The notes below the pieces were generated by a model. It was not told the DNA's origin. It did not search any database and saw only the letters and a program-made list of their open reading frames with translations. From contig NC_007512.1 in the NCBI RefSeq assembly GCF_000012485.1, positions 249,001-313,000 of the forward strand: 64,000 bases of DNA. Reading direction: 5' to 3'. Position 1 is the stretch's first letter. Every line of letters begins with the position of its first letter. Shown here piece after piece: positions 37,558 to 46,260 of this stretch. The translations under genes and the position numbers were made by a program. The stretch is from Pelodictyon luteolum DSM 273. GTDB lineage: Bacteria; Bacteroidota; Chlorobiia; Chlorobiales; Chlorobiaceae.

Positions 37558-37620
37558 AGGCGGTGCGTGGCACTTCGGTTTACTGGATTTCTTGCAAAGT
37601 ATTAAAAATTATGCGGATTT

Positions 37621-37657
37621 TCAGCAGCGCCGGAGCGGGGTAGATGGCGCCTGCTGA
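37621..37657. promoter_or_regulatory. Stable hairpin in the alr / CBS-like divergent leader
   Basis: The arms tcagcagcgcc and ggcgcctgctga pair over 11 bp with one bulged base and a loop of about 14 bases. There is no T-run on either side, so it is not a standard terminator. It lies 64 bp upstream of alr and about 150 bp upstream of the CBS-like start. It could be an operator or a leader RNA structure. Confidence 0.4.
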
Positions 37658-37804
37658 CTGAAAAAGGAATAATTTGAGTACCTTTGAGCATGCAAAGAGT
37701 TGCTTTGCCCTGAATCGAGACGGTTCGTTCAGTGGTTTTGTATATTTTCATCTGACTATCGGGAAGGGGCCTCTTTCCCTCCTGCAACCACTATTCTCGA
37801 CAGC

Positions 37805-39184
37805 ATGCCGATGCCGAACAACGATATCCTCGGACTCAAGACAGAGACCCCGATGGTGCTCCTGCGCCAGATGCCGCGCCAGATGCAGGCGAAGGTCATG
37901 GCGAAGCTCGAGTACATGAACCCCGCATGTTCCCACTACTACCGGGTTGCGGCGGCAGTGGTGCGCGATGCCGAGGAAAAGAATCTCATCCACCCCGGCA
38001 TGACGCTCGTCGACTGGACCTATGGCAACAGCGGCATTGCACTTGCCATGGCTGGTGCGAGCCGCGGCTACAAGCTGCTGCTGGTCGCTCCCGACAAGAT
38101 CTCTCGCGAAAAACAGGATGTACTGCGGGCCATCGGCGCCGAGCTGGTCATCACCCCTTCGGATGCCCTGCCGGGTGAGGCGCGAAGCTGCATGAACGTG
38201 GCCGAAAGCCTTGTCGGGAACCTCTCTAACGCCTTTTTCGCCGGCATGTACGACCACCCCCTCAACTTCGAGGTGCACCGGGACTCCACCGGCCCTGAGA
38301 TCTTCAGCCAGACGGACGGGGCCATCACCCACGTATTTGTTCCGCTCAGCTCCGCAGCCATGGCATCGGGGGTCGGTGCGTTCCTCAAGTCAAAGAACCC
38401 CGCGATCCGCCTGATCGGTGTCGAGCCCGTGGGATCGGTATTTGCCGGACTTCTCAAGAGCGGCGTGCCGGGCCCGGCCGCTTTTTCTGAACTTGAGGAA
38501 ATCGGTGCAGCAACGCCGCCCAGGTTCTGGGATCCTTCACTTATCGACGAGGTCGTGCAGGTATCGGACGAAGACGCCATGAACTGCGGGCGGGCACTGC
38601 TCCGGACCGAGGCCGTGTTTGCCGGCAGCGCCTCCGGCGCCGTCATGATGGCAGCTCTCAATGCGGCCTCCGGCCTTGGACCCGACGCCACGGTTGTGGC
38701 AGTGCTCAGCGATTTCGGCGGTTACAGCCTCAGCAAGATGTACCGCGACGAGTGGATGCGCCAGCACGGTTTCTATCGTCGGGAAAAATCCTCCCTCGAG
38801 CAGATTACGGCCGAAGACATCCTCCGCCTCAAGGCACAGCGTGACCTGATTGTTGCCTATCCCGAGAACACTCTTGCCGAGGTGTTCGAGATGATGAAGC
38901 AGAACGATGTGTCGCAGCTGCCGATCGTATCCTACAACGCTCCCATCGGCAGCATCAGCGAGAACCGCATCCTCTCCATCCTCATTGAGAACGACGATGC
39001 GATGAATTCGAAGGTCGTGGGGTTCATGGAACCGCCCTTCCCGGTGTGCCAGCCGGACGCCGCAATTTCGGAGCTGTCGGAAAAACTCCAGCAGAATGCC
39101 TCCGGCGTGCTTATCAGCATGCTTGATGGGAAATTGCAACTCCTTACTAAATCAGACCTTATCGATGCCTTGACCCACAAATAA
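37805..39184 (+). CDS. Cystathionine-beta-synthase-like protein with CBS-domain pair, PLP lysine missing
   Basis: This 459-residue protein has a fold-type II (cysteine synthase/CBS) domain at about 1-320 and two CBS motifs at about 345-455. The family signature NPxGSVKDR is replaced: the aligned stretch reads KLEYMNPACSHYYRVA, placing Tyr45 where the Schiff-base lysine should be. TSGNTG, which binds the substrate carboxylate, is TYGNSG. The rest is well conserved (LVAPDKISREKQDVLRAIGAE, then FAGSASGAVM), so the frame is under selection, not decaying. It is probably not a working PLP lyase. It may be a regulatory, adenylate-sensing or scaffold protein. The start at 37805 (or 37811) is chosen because upstream in-frame residues look non-conserved. 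Confidence 0.8.
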   Translation: MPMPNNDILGLKTETPMVLLRQMPRQMQAKVMAKLEYMNPACSHYYRVAAAVVRDAEEKNLIHPGMTLVDWTYGNSGIALAMAGASRGYKLLLVAPDKISREKQDVLRAIGAELVITPSDALPGEARSCMNVAESLVGNLSNAFFAGMYDHPLNFEVHRDSTGPEIFSQTDGAITHVFVPLSSAAMASGVGAFLKSKNPAIRLIGVEPVGSVFAGLLKSGVPGPAAFSELEEIGAATPPRFWDPSLIDEVVQVSDEDAMNCGRALLRTEAVFAGSASGAVMMAALNAASGLGPDATVVAVLSDFGGYSLSKMYRDEWMRQHGFYRREKSSLEQITAEDILRLKAQRDLIVAYPENTLAEVFEMMKQNDVSQLPIVSYNAPIGSISENRILSILIENDDAMNSKVVGFMEPPFPVCQPDAAISELSEKLQQNASGVLISMLDGKLQLLTKSDLIDALTHK

Positions 39185-39367
39185 GGCTGCTGGAAATTAT
39201 CGGGTTGTTTTTTTGGCAGTATTTACTTAACTAGGCAGTCCTGCAAAGTCCGGTTTCAGCCCGGCCCTGTCCGGCTCCGGATGCCATGCCGGTGACAGTT
39301 CCAACGATGGCCGATACTCCCTGCGGTTCACCAGGAGAGCGCAATAACCGAGCAATATGTTTATGCA

Positions 39368-39931
39368 ATGAAGGTTGAGTCCAGAAAAAGACAGTTCATA
39401 TTGGACGGGAAGATCAAGCCCTGTTATTGTGACGGGTGCGGTCAGGTGACCGAGAAAGCCTTTGTCGGGGAGTGGATGCCGAGCGACAAGCCGAGGGAGG
39501 ATGATCCCCTGCTTCCGCCGCCGGTAAAGAAGGAGCGGGGCGGGAAGAAGAAGATTGCCGAAACGCCGGTTCCTTCTGCTGAGAATCAGTACTGGATCCG
39601 CTGCATGCAGTGCAACCAGGTGCATCTTCTGCAGGAGTGGCAGATACAGATCGATCGTGAACTGAGCCCTGACGAGCTCAGAGCGGATGAGTGCCAGATT
39701 TATTCGCCGCACGGCATATATGCCACGGGCGACGCGCTTTACCACCAGTCGCTTGACGAGGTGGGTGTGGTGCGGGAAAAACAGGCTACCGGAAGCGGTG
39801 CCTATGTGATTATTGTTGAATTCTGTAAGAGCGGAAGGAAGCAGCTCCTTGAAAACGTGCAGCTGACCCCTGCCAAGGAAAAGAGCTCCGACAGCATTAC
39901 GGATTTAATCAAAACGAAATTACGACGGTAA
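39368..39931 (+). CDS. Zinc-ribbon protein with C-terminal beta-barrel-like domain (hypothetical)
   Basis: This 187-residue protein has two cysteine pairs, Cys21/Cys24 (CDGCG) and Cys79/Cys82 (CMQC), likely to form one zinc ribbon interrupted by a Pro/Lys-rich insert of about 55 residues. The C-terminal part has a CarD/KOW-like pattern of short strands (GDALYHQSLDEVGVVREK, then YVIIVEF and KQLLENVQL). Such folds contact nucleic acids or RNA polymerase, but the link here is weak. It is 30 bp upstream of rpsU and may be cotranscribed. Confidence 0.7.
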   Translation: MKVESRKRQFILDGKIKPCYCDGCGQVTEKAFVGEWMPSDKPREDDPLLPPPVKKERGGKKKIAETPVPSAENQYWIRCMQCNQVHLLQEWQIQIDRELSPDELRADECQIYSPHGIYATGDALYHQSLDEVGVVREKQATGSGAYVIIVEFCKSGRKQLLENVQLTPAKEKSSDSITDLIKTKLRR

Positions 39932-39960
39932 ATCCGTCTCGTCCAAGGGGGTGAATTTCA

Positions 39961-40158
39961 TTGGTCAGTGTGCAGATGAACGATAATGAATCTATCGACA
40001 AGATGCTGAAGCGCTTCAAGAAGAAGTACGAACGCGCAGGTGTTTTGAAGGAGTTTCGCCAGAACGCATACTTTGTCAAACCTTCGGTTGACGGTCGTTT
40101 GAAACGGTCTCGCAGCAAGCGCAGAGCGCAGCGTGCGAACGAAGAACGCAACTCTTAA
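39961..40158 (+). CDS. rpsU: 30S ribosomal protein S21
   Basis: This 65-residue, strongly basic protein with S21 features ([20 protein letters not shown], then [10 protein letters not shown]) sits at the 30S platform near the anti-Shine-Dalgarno sequence. It starts at TTG 39961; an aagggggtg ribosome site lies about 8 bases upstream, supporting this unusual start codon. It is followed by an intrinsic terminator. Confidence 0.94.
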   Translation: MVSVQMNDNESIDKMLKRFKKKYERAGVLKEFRQNAYFVKPSVDGRLKRSRSKRRAQRANEERNS

Positions 40159-40188
40159 TCGAGGCTTGTTGAAGTCAGCAATGCTCGC

Positions 40189-40212
40189 AGCAGCTCCTTT
40201 CGGGGGGCTGCT
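40189..40212 (+). terminator. Intrinsic terminator after rpsU
   Basis: The stem agcagc / gctgct, extended by further G-C pairs, is followed by eight T. It lies 30 bp past the rpsU stop and 33 bp before aroA. Confidence 0.88.
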
Positions 40213-40244
40213 TTTTTTTCGCCACCTACTTACCCTTTTGACTC

Positions 40245-41546
40245 ATGAGTGTTTTCAAGGGCGAGGTCACCTCGCTTCCTCCCGACAAGTCGATTTCACA
40301 CCGAGCGGCCCTGATCGCTTCTCTTTCAGACGGTGAGACTGAAATCATGAACTTTTCGGCCGGATTCGACAACCAGTCGACCCTCGGCGTGCTGCAGGCA
40401 TGCGGCATACCGGTACGGCAGGAAGAGGTACCGGGGCCCTGGGGCACGGCCATCCTCCGGGTGGTGATTAAGTCGAAAGGGCTGTGGAGTCTGACGCCCC
40501 CGTCGGCACCGCTCCAGTGCAACAACTCGGGAAGCACCATGCGGATGTTCTCGGGCATTCTGGCCGGGCAGCCGTTCCAAAGTGAGCTGGTCGGTGACGC
40601 TTCCCTCCTGAAGCGCCCCATGCGCCGGATTGCAGACCCCCTCATCCAGATGGGTGCCGGTGTGTCGCTCTCGCCTATCGGCACGGCGCCGGTTGTCATT
40701 ACGGGGAGCAAAGATCTCCATGCGATAGACTACCGCCTTCCGGTCGCTTCCGCCCAGGTGAAGTCGCTCGTGGCGTTCGCCGGCCTGCATGCAGAGGGGG
40801 AGACCCGCATATACGAACCGCTCTCTTCGCGCAACCATACCGAACTGATGCTCGGCCTGGAACCAAGGGTGGAAAACGAAGAGCGGGTCATCGTGGTGCC
40901 CGGCCGCCGGCAGAGAGAGGCCCGGCCGTTCCAGATTCCGGCCGATCCTTCGGCCGCATGCTTCATCGTCTCCCTCGGCCTGCTAGCAAGAGGGTCTGAA
41001 ATCATGATCCGCGACGTCTGCCTGAACCCGACACGGGCGGCATTTCTCGACATCCTCATCCGTGCGGGTGCGGCCGTCACTATCGAAAACCGCAGGACGG
41101 TCGGCGGTGAATCGATTGGAGACATTCTGGTCGAAGGGACCCGGGATATGGAGCCGCTTGTCATCAGCGACCCACAGGAAGTAGCCATTGCGATAGATGA
41201 ACTGCCGATGCTCGGTGTGCTGTCTGCTTTTGCAACGGAGCGCTTCGAACTGATGAACGCAGGCGAGCTTCGGACGAAAGAGAGCGACCGTATCGAGGCG
41301 CTCGCCCTGAACCTGGAACGGCTCGGGTTCGTATGCCATCAGGAGCCCGGGGGGCTCAGCGTGACAGGGCGGAAGGGTCGGCCGTCAGGGCCTGTCGTCG
41401 TAGAGTGCTTTGACGACCACCGCATAGCCATGAGCTTTGCCGTGGCCTCAAAAGCCTGCGGTGAGGATATCGAGCTGTCTGACCGGGAAGTGGCCGGGGT
41501 CTCGTTCCCGAACTTTTTCTCCCTGCTCGACGCTCTGGAGGTTTAG
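40245..41546 (+). CDS. aroA: EPSP synthase (3-phosphoshikimate 1-carboxyvinyltransferase)
   Basis: This 433-residue enzyme condenses shikimate-3-phosphate with PEP in aromatic synthesis. It has [14 protein letters not shown] at the start, [17 protein letters not shown] in the first domain and [19 protein letters not shown] in the second. [13 protein letters not shown] precedes the C-terminus. Length is normal. It follows the rpsU terminator closely, so it probably has its own promoter overlapping that region. Confidence 0.96.
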   Translation: MSVFKGEVTSLPPDKSISHRAALIASLSDGETEIMNFSAGFDNQSTLGVLQACGIPVRQEEVPGPWGTAILRVVIKSKGLWSLTPPSAPLQCNNSGSTMRMFSGILAGQPFQSELVGDASLLKRPMRRIADPLIQMGAGVSLSPIGTAPVVITGSKDLHAIDYRLPVASAQVKSLVAFAGLHAEGETRIYEPLSSRNHTELMLGLEPRVENEERVIVVPGRRQREARPFQIPADPSAACFIVSLGLLARGSEIMIRDVCLNPTRAAFLDILIRAGAAVTIENRRTVGGESIGDILVEGTRDMEPLVISDPQEVAIAIDELPMLGVLSAFATERFELMNAGELRTKESDRIEALALNLERLGFVCHQEPGGLSVTGRKGRPSGPVVVECFDDHRIAMSFAVASKACGEDIELSDREVAGVSFPNFFSLLDALEV

Positions 41547-41565
41547 GGCGTCACTGCCACGGGCC

Positions 41566-42345
41566 TCAGCGGGTGAGGCCGGTGAGGTGGCCGAAGAGGG
41601 CTTTGTTGAATGCTTCCGGCTGCTCGAGGTTCGAGATGTGTCCCGCTTCGGCTATGATCTCAAGCGTCGCGCCGGGTATGGCCAGGGCCATGGCCCGGGC
41701 GGTTTCGGGCGGTGTGAGGGTGTCGTGTTCTCCGCAGATGACCATCGTCGGGCAGCTGATGCTGCTCTGCATCGCCGTGCTGTCGCTGCGCTGCATGATG
41801 GCCCGCATGGCGGAGATGATGGCGCCCGGTGGCTGTGCCTTGATCATGGCGGCTGCCTCCTGCTGCAGCCGCTTCGGCGCCTCTTTCGTGAAATAGTTCG
41901 GCACCATCCGTTTCACCGCTTCCTCCGCTCCCCGCTCTGCGACCCCGGCAATGAAGTCTGCGCGTGCCGCGGCCGCTCCCGGGGCATCTGCCTCGGGACG
42001 GGTGTCGGCGAGGACAAGGGATCGGACCCGCTCAGGGTGCCGCTTCTCTAGTGCGAAGGCCTGGTATCCTCCCATTGAGAGACCAAGAACGGTGGCATCG
42101 CTTATTTTGAGACTGTCCATAAGCCGGACAAGTTCGTCTGCGTAATCATCAAAGGTCCATCCGGTCCGTTCCGGGGAGCCCTCTATGCCCCATGCATTCG
42201 GAGCCACTGCGCGGTATCCTTTCTCATCAAGGGCGCGAAGCTGCGGGTGCCACATCGCGCCGGAAAGCGGAAAAGCGTGCAGAAGGAGCACGCTTTTCCG
42301 GTCAGTGCCGTCATGTTCCGTATTGACGCCGGTCCAGCTGAGCAT
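41566..42345 (-). CDS. Alpha/beta hydrolase fold protein
   Basis: This 259-residue protein has the canonical triad: serine in GLSMGG, aspartate in CGEHDTLTPP and histidine in AGHISNLE, with an oxyanion HAFPLSGAMW loop after the first strand. It resembles 3-oxoadipate enol-lactonase-type esterases, but substrate cannot be read. It starts 3 bp after the YtxH gene stop on the same strand. It is convergent with aroA. Confidence 0.85.
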   Translation of the reverse strand: MLSWTGVNTEHDGTDRKSVLLLHAFPLSGAMWHPQLRALDEKGYRAVAPNAWGIEGSPERTGWTFDDYADELVRLMDSLKISDATVLGLSMGGYQAFALEKRHPERVRSLVLADTRPEADAPGAAAARADFIAGVAERGAEEAVKRMVPNYFTKEAPKRLQQEAAAMIKAQPPGAIISAMRAIMQRSDSTAMQSSISCPTMVICGEHDTLTPPETARAMALAIPGATLEIIAEAGHISNLEQPEAFNKALFGHLTGLTR

Positions 42346-42348
42346 ATC

Positions 42349-42675
42349 TCAGTTCTCCCCGACTTTCGGCTGTCCCTTGATCTCACGGATGATGCTGTTG
42401 GCCTCATCGAGGATCTTTCGGGCTTCCTGGCGTGCGGTGTCGATGATCTCCTGTGAGCGTTTCTTGGCTTCATTGCCGTACAGTTCGCCGTCATCGTCCC
42501 CTTCATAAAGTTCGGATGCCTTTTCAAGCGCGTGCTTCAGCTTCCCGGAGAGGATCTGCTGGGTTTCACTGCCCTTGTTGGGTGCGAAGAGAAGTCCCAT
42601 GATGGTTCCGCCTGCTGCGCCGAGGACCGCTCCGAAAAACATCCCTTTGTAGAATTTATCCTGCTGCTGTACCAT
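42349..42675 (-). CDS. YtxH-domain membrane protein
   Basis: This 108-residue protein has a glycine-rich hydrophobic segment at about 10-32 (GMFFGAVLGAAGGTIMGLLFAPNKG) ending in the YtxH signature FAPxxG. A charged helical tail follows (KHALEKASELYEGDDDG). It is a likely single-pass inner-membrane protein of the general-stress YtxH/GvpP-type group; function is poorly known. It forms a pair with the alpha/beta hydrolase gene. Confidence 0.8.
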   Translation of the reverse strand: MVQQQDKFYKGMFFGAVLGAAGGTIMGLLFAPNKGSETQQILSGKLKHALEKASELYEGDDDGELYGNEAKKRSQEIIDTARQEARKILDEANSIIREIKGQPKVGEN

Positions 42676-42757
42676 GGCCTGATGGGTTATGAGGTGAACG
42701 TGGCTCTGTGTGCTGGTATGTATCTTACAACAATATAACGATTTTTGCCGTTCCTCT

Positions 42758-44197
42758 TCAGCGCGGCATCATCGCCATGATCTCCTCGCGTGCGGCAACG
42801 ATGTACCCGGTGAGGTCGGGGCGGCAGAGGAGGCGGAACTTTTTCGTATAGCGCTCGAACGCCAGGATGAAGCCGGAGCTGAAGACTGATTCGTTGAGGT
42901 CGTCGAAGCGGATGTACTTTCCCTCGAGCTCGAGCGAATAGTGGACATGTTCGGACCGGGTGGGGTAGACCCTGAGTTCGCGAAGGTCGGCATAGTCGAA
43001 GATATCCTTTTTCGAGGGGGGATCGATGAGCACCTCGTGGCCGGCAAGCGAGAGGTTGTGGCGTGCGTTCAGGAACCGGCAGATCTCCTGCTCCATCTGG
43101 CGGCGCACGGTGCTGTCGTTGTTGTAGGCGAACCAGCGATCATCGGCCTCTCCGGACTCCTCAAGGTAAGGCTGCACGGTGATGGCCCGCTTGTATACCC
43201 TGCGCATGATGATGTCCTGGAGCAGCTCCTGCAGCGGATGGGTCCGGTCGCCGAGCAGTTCGCGCAGCTCAAAGAGCACCCGGTCATCGGCGTTCCCGTA
43301 GAACAGCTCCCGGAGAGCCTGCGGCGCAACCAGCCCCTCGGTGGCGATGTCCTGCAGGAGGCGGCGCAGCATGGCCGAGAGCGACCGGCTGGTGTGGTGC
43401 CAGTAGACGTTGCGCATCATCATGTACTTTGCGAACATGAGGCTCTCGAGCGGGGCGATGCCTTTTTCGGTGATGGCGAACCGTTCGCGCTCCGGGTCGG
43501 GTACGAACGATTCTATCAGCCGCTCGATGTCTATGCTGCCGTAGGGGATGTTGCAGTGGTGCGCGTCGCGCATCAGGTAGTCCATCTTGTCGGGATCGAG
43601 CGTGCCGCTGATGAGCTTGCCGAACCGGCTTCCCGACCCGTCTTTGATCAGGGTAATGACGGCTTCGGGCGAGACCTTCCAGTCCAGACGGAGAATATCG
43701 GCGATCGTCGGCATGCCGGGGTGCTCCTCGTGTATGAAGCGCTCGCAAAGGTCCTCATGGTGCGAAAAGACCCTTTCGCCGTCGACAACGGGAATCTGGT
43801 CCTCAATGATATGGGCGTGGGGGTAATGGCCGATGTCGTGCAGGAGGCTTGCTGCGAGCAGCAGTCGGCAGTTGTGGTCGTCGAAATGGAACTCCCCCCC
43901 CTGCAGGCTGAGGGCCAGGGGGTTGGTCAGCATGCGCTGCAGGATCAGCTTCATCAGGTGGTAGACCCCGATGGAATGCTCGAAGCGGGTATGGGTGGCT
44001 CCCGGATAGACCTGCTGGGAGAACGAGAGCTGGCGTATCCCCTTCAGGCGGAGGAACGAGGGGTGCGAAATGATCTTTTTCAGTGGACCCGAAAGGGGGA
44101 TGTGCCCCCAGATGGGAATGCGGATGAATCCGCCGTCGGACCGGAATAGGAGATGTTCGGCAATCATGGGGTGCAGGGATGCTTCAGTACCGCTCAA
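42758..44197 (-). CDS. HD-domain phosphohydrolase (SAMHD1/dGTPase-like)
   Basis: This 479-residue protein has an HD fold: [14 protein letters not shown] (first His), [12 protein letters not shown] (the HD dyad) and a later Asp in [16 protein letters not shown]. The layout matches COG1078-type dNTP triphosphohydrolase-like proteins, with a long C-terminal region of unknown role. It should hydrolyse a nucleotide or nucleotide-like phosphate. The first ATG (44197) overlaps the lptB stop by 14 bases; a Met ten codons in is an alternative. Confidence 0.85.
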   Translation of the reverse strand: MSGTEASLHPMIAEHLLFRSDGGFIRIPIWGHIPLSGPLKKIISHPSFLRLKGIRQLSFSQQVYPGATHTRFEHSIGVYHLMKLILQRMLTNPLALSLQGGEFHFDDHNCRLLLAASLLHDIGHYPHAHIIEDQIPVVDGERVFSHHEDLCERFIHEEHPGMPTIADILRLDWKVSPEAVITLIKDGSGSRFGKLISGTLDPDKMDYLMRDAHHCNIPYGSIDIERLIESFVPDPERERFAITEKGIAPLESLMFAKYMMMRNVYWHHTSRSLSAMLRRLLQDIATEGLVAPQALRELFYGNADDRVLFELRELLGDRTHPLQELLQDIIMRRVYKRAITVQPYLEESGEADDRWFAYNNDSTVRRQMEQEICRFLNARHNLSLAGHEVLIDPPSKKDIFDYADLRELRVYPTRSEHVHYSLELEGKYIRFDDLNESVFSSGFILAFERYTKKFRLLCRPDLTGYIVAAREEIMAMMPR

Positions 44198-44918
44198 GAC
44201 TGAATTTTTCGCCGAGGTACATTCTTCTCACTTCCGGATGGCTGGCGATCTCTTCCGGGGTGCCGTGCATGAAGAGGCTCCCGTCGAAGAGCAGGTAGGC
44301 GTGATTTGTGATGGAGAGCGTTTCGTGCACGTTGTGGTCGGTGATGAGGACGCCGATGTTGCGTTTCACCAGGCCTTCGACGATCTGCTGGATGTCCTCG
44401 ACAGCAATCGGATCGACGCCGGCGAAGGGTTCGTCGAAGAGTATGAACTTCGGGTCGAGCGCTAAGGCACGGGCGATTTCCGTCCTGCGCCGCTCTCCGC
44501 CGGAGAGCGCGTAGCCCATGCTCTTGCGGATGGCCGAGATGCCGAGGTCCTCAAGCATCATGTCGGTTTTTTCCTGCTGCCGGGCTTTCGGCATGTCGGT
44601 GAACTCCAGCACGGCGAGGATGTTCTCCTCGACCGTCATATTCCGGAAAACGGATGCCTCCTGCGGCAGATAGCCGATGCCGAGCCGTGCGCGTTTGTAC
44701 ATCGGCTCCTTGGTGATGTTCCGGCTGTCCAGGAATACGTCACCCCGATCGGGACGGACGAGACCGACGATCATGTAGAAGGTGGTGGTCTTGCCGGCGC
44801 CGTTCGGCCCGAGCAGCCCCACGATCTCGCCCTGGCTGACTGCGATGTTCGAGTCCCTGACGACCAGGTGCTTGTTGTAGGATTTCTGCAGTCCGGTGCA
44901 GCTGAGGGTTGCGCTCAT
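44184..44918 (-). CDS. lptB: LPS export ABC transporter ATPase LptB
   Basis: This 244-residue ABC ATPase has Walker [10 protein letters not shown], signature LSGGERRR and Walker [14 protein letters not shown]. Its sequence ([28 protein letters not shown]) is characteristic of LptB, which powers extraction of lipopolysaccharide by LptFG. The frame is open further upstream, but the ATG at 44918 (MSATLSC) fits the family. lptA, lptC and lptFG are not in the window. It overlaps the HD-domain gene. Confidence 0.93.
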   Translation of the reverse strand: MSATLSCTGLQKSYNKHLVVRDSNIAVSQGEIVGLLGPNGAGKTTTFYMIVGLVRPDRGDVFLDSRNITKEPMYKRARLGIGYLPQEASVFRNMTVEENILAVLEFTDMPKARQQEKTDMMLEDLGISAIRKSMGYALSGGERRRTEIARALALDPKFILFDEPFAGVDPIAVEDIQQIVEGLVKRNIGVLITDHNVHETLSITNHAYLLFDGSLFMHGTPEEIASHPEVRRMYLGEKFSLERY

Positions 44919-45016
44919 GGAATGGGATAAGTTGCTGTTGCCGGATTCTTCCGGGGGAAGCCGTGTCATGTTCAATGTACAAATAAATCCCGCCTTTGTT
45001 CCGGCCGCAGGATGCG

Positions 45017-45373
45017 TCAGGATCCGCCATACGATCCGCCATACTTCATGTTGAACGTCTCTTCGCTCATGATGAGCAGGAGAACGCCCTCGATGAATCC
45101 GACGATGGTGGGTATGCCGGTCCAGCAGAAGAGGATGTACATGATGCCCCAGCCGATGCTGCCGAGATAGAACTTGTGGATGCCGAGGCTGCCGAGAAAG
45201 AGGGCGAAGAGGGCGGCGGCAAGCCTGCTCCTCCCGTTCGGTGCGATCGCTCCAAGGCTCGAGGTGAATGGGGCCGGGGTCTGGCGAATGCCGCATTTCG
45301 GGCAGATCTCAGCTTTCCGGTTGATCAGCGCTCCGCATTCGGTGCAGTACTTTTCGTCGGGTTGTATTGCCAT
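45017..45373 (-). CDS. Zinc-ribbon TM2-domain membrane protein
   Basis: This 118-residue protein begins with a zinc ribbon ([19 protein letters not shown], residues 10-28). A TM2 domain follows at about 50-103: two hydrophobic helices around [13 protein letters not shown] and a [12 protein letters not shown] turn. It is a small inner-membrane protein with no assigned process. It lies upstream of lptB with about 100 bp between. Confidence 0.88.
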   Translation of the reverse strand: MAIQPDEKYCTECGALINRKAEICPKCGIRQTPAPFTSSLGAIAPNGRSRLAAALFALFLGSLGIHKFYLGSIGWGIMYILFCWTGIPTIVGFIEGVLLLIMSEETFNMKYGGSYGGS

Positions 45374-45558
45374 CGTTCAGATAGTGGTTCAAGGGTTCAG
45401 TGAGCTGTTGCCCAGGAGAGTATGCTTCGAATGAAAATACGGACTCGTGCGGCAAGGGGCAAGACTTTTCCAATGAAGATTGTGTACTTTGGCTATAGGG
45501 CGCGATTGGACGGACGGGCGCCGGTATTTTTCCAACCAGCAAGTTCCAAGAGGTTATT

Positions 45559-46101
45559 ATGGGCAAGGTGATGCCGTACAAAGGGGTATGGCCGGAGGTG
45601 CATGAAACGGTGTTCATGACCGACGGCTCGTATGTGATCGGGGATGTGAAGATCGGGGCGGATTCGAGTCTCTGGTTCAATGCCGTGGTGCGCGGGGATG
45701 TCTGCCCGATCCGTATCGGGGAGCGTACGAGCGTGCAGGACAACGTAACGCTGCATGTGACCCACGATACCGGACCGCTTGAGATCGGCAGCAACGTCAC
45801 CATCGGTCACGGTGCGACCCTGCACGCCTGTACGGTCCGGGACTATGTGCTGATCGGCATGGGCGCCACCCTGCTCGACGACTGCGTTGTGGAGCCCTGG
45901 TCGATCGTGGCTGCCGGTGCGCTCGTGCGACAGGGGTTCCGGGTGCCTTCCGGGATGCTGGTAGCAGGCGTGCCGGCCAAGGTCATGCGTCCGATCACCG
46001 AGGAGGAGAGGCGGAACATCGAGGAGTCGCCCGAGAACTATGTGCGCTATGCGGCCCACTACCGCGAGGGCAGGGTGCTCTCTCAGGCGGTGGATCGATA
46101 G
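45559..46101 (+). CDS. Gamma-carbonic-anhydrase-family hexapeptide-repeat protein
   Basis: This 180-residue left-handed beta-helix protein has repeats such as VIGDVKIGADSSLWFNAVVRGD and IGERTSVQDNVTLHV. Metal-ligand histidines appear in LHVTHD and GHGATLHAC, as in gamma carbonic anhydrases and YrdA/PaaY. It may hydrate CO2 or be a thioesterase-like homolog. An agaggt ribosome site precedes ATG. In an autotroph using the reductive TCA cycle a carbonic anhydrase role is plausible but unproved. Confidence 0.88.
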   Translation: MGKVMPYKGVWPEVHETVFMTDGSYVIGDVKIGADSSLWFNAVVRGDVCPIRIGERTSVQDNVTLHVTHDTGPLEIGSNVTIGHGATLHACTVRDYVLIGMGATLLDDCVVEPWSIVAAGALVRQGFRVPSGMLVAGVPAKVMRPITEEERRNIEESPENYVRYAAHYREGRVLSQAVDR

Positions 46102-46260
46102 CGCGTTCAGGTGTCAGGACCGCCGGAATTAGGGTGGTGTTTTCTTGGCTGATTTCGCTAAATTGAGCGGGGCGGCCGAACCACCCCCGGCGGCAAAGGC
46201 CGTTCCTTTTCCGCCATGACTGTTTTCTCAATTCTTTTTCTGAAACTCCCTGGACAACCC

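Noticed and set aside
37805-39184. Active cysteine synthase or cystathionine beta-synthase
   Set aside because: The Schiff-base lysine is replaced by tyrosine, so catalytic annotation is not supported.
41562-41580. Terminator between aroA and the alpha/beta hydrolase gene
   Set aside because: The inverted repeat ggcctc/gaggcc overlaps the hydrolase coding end and has no T-run on either side.
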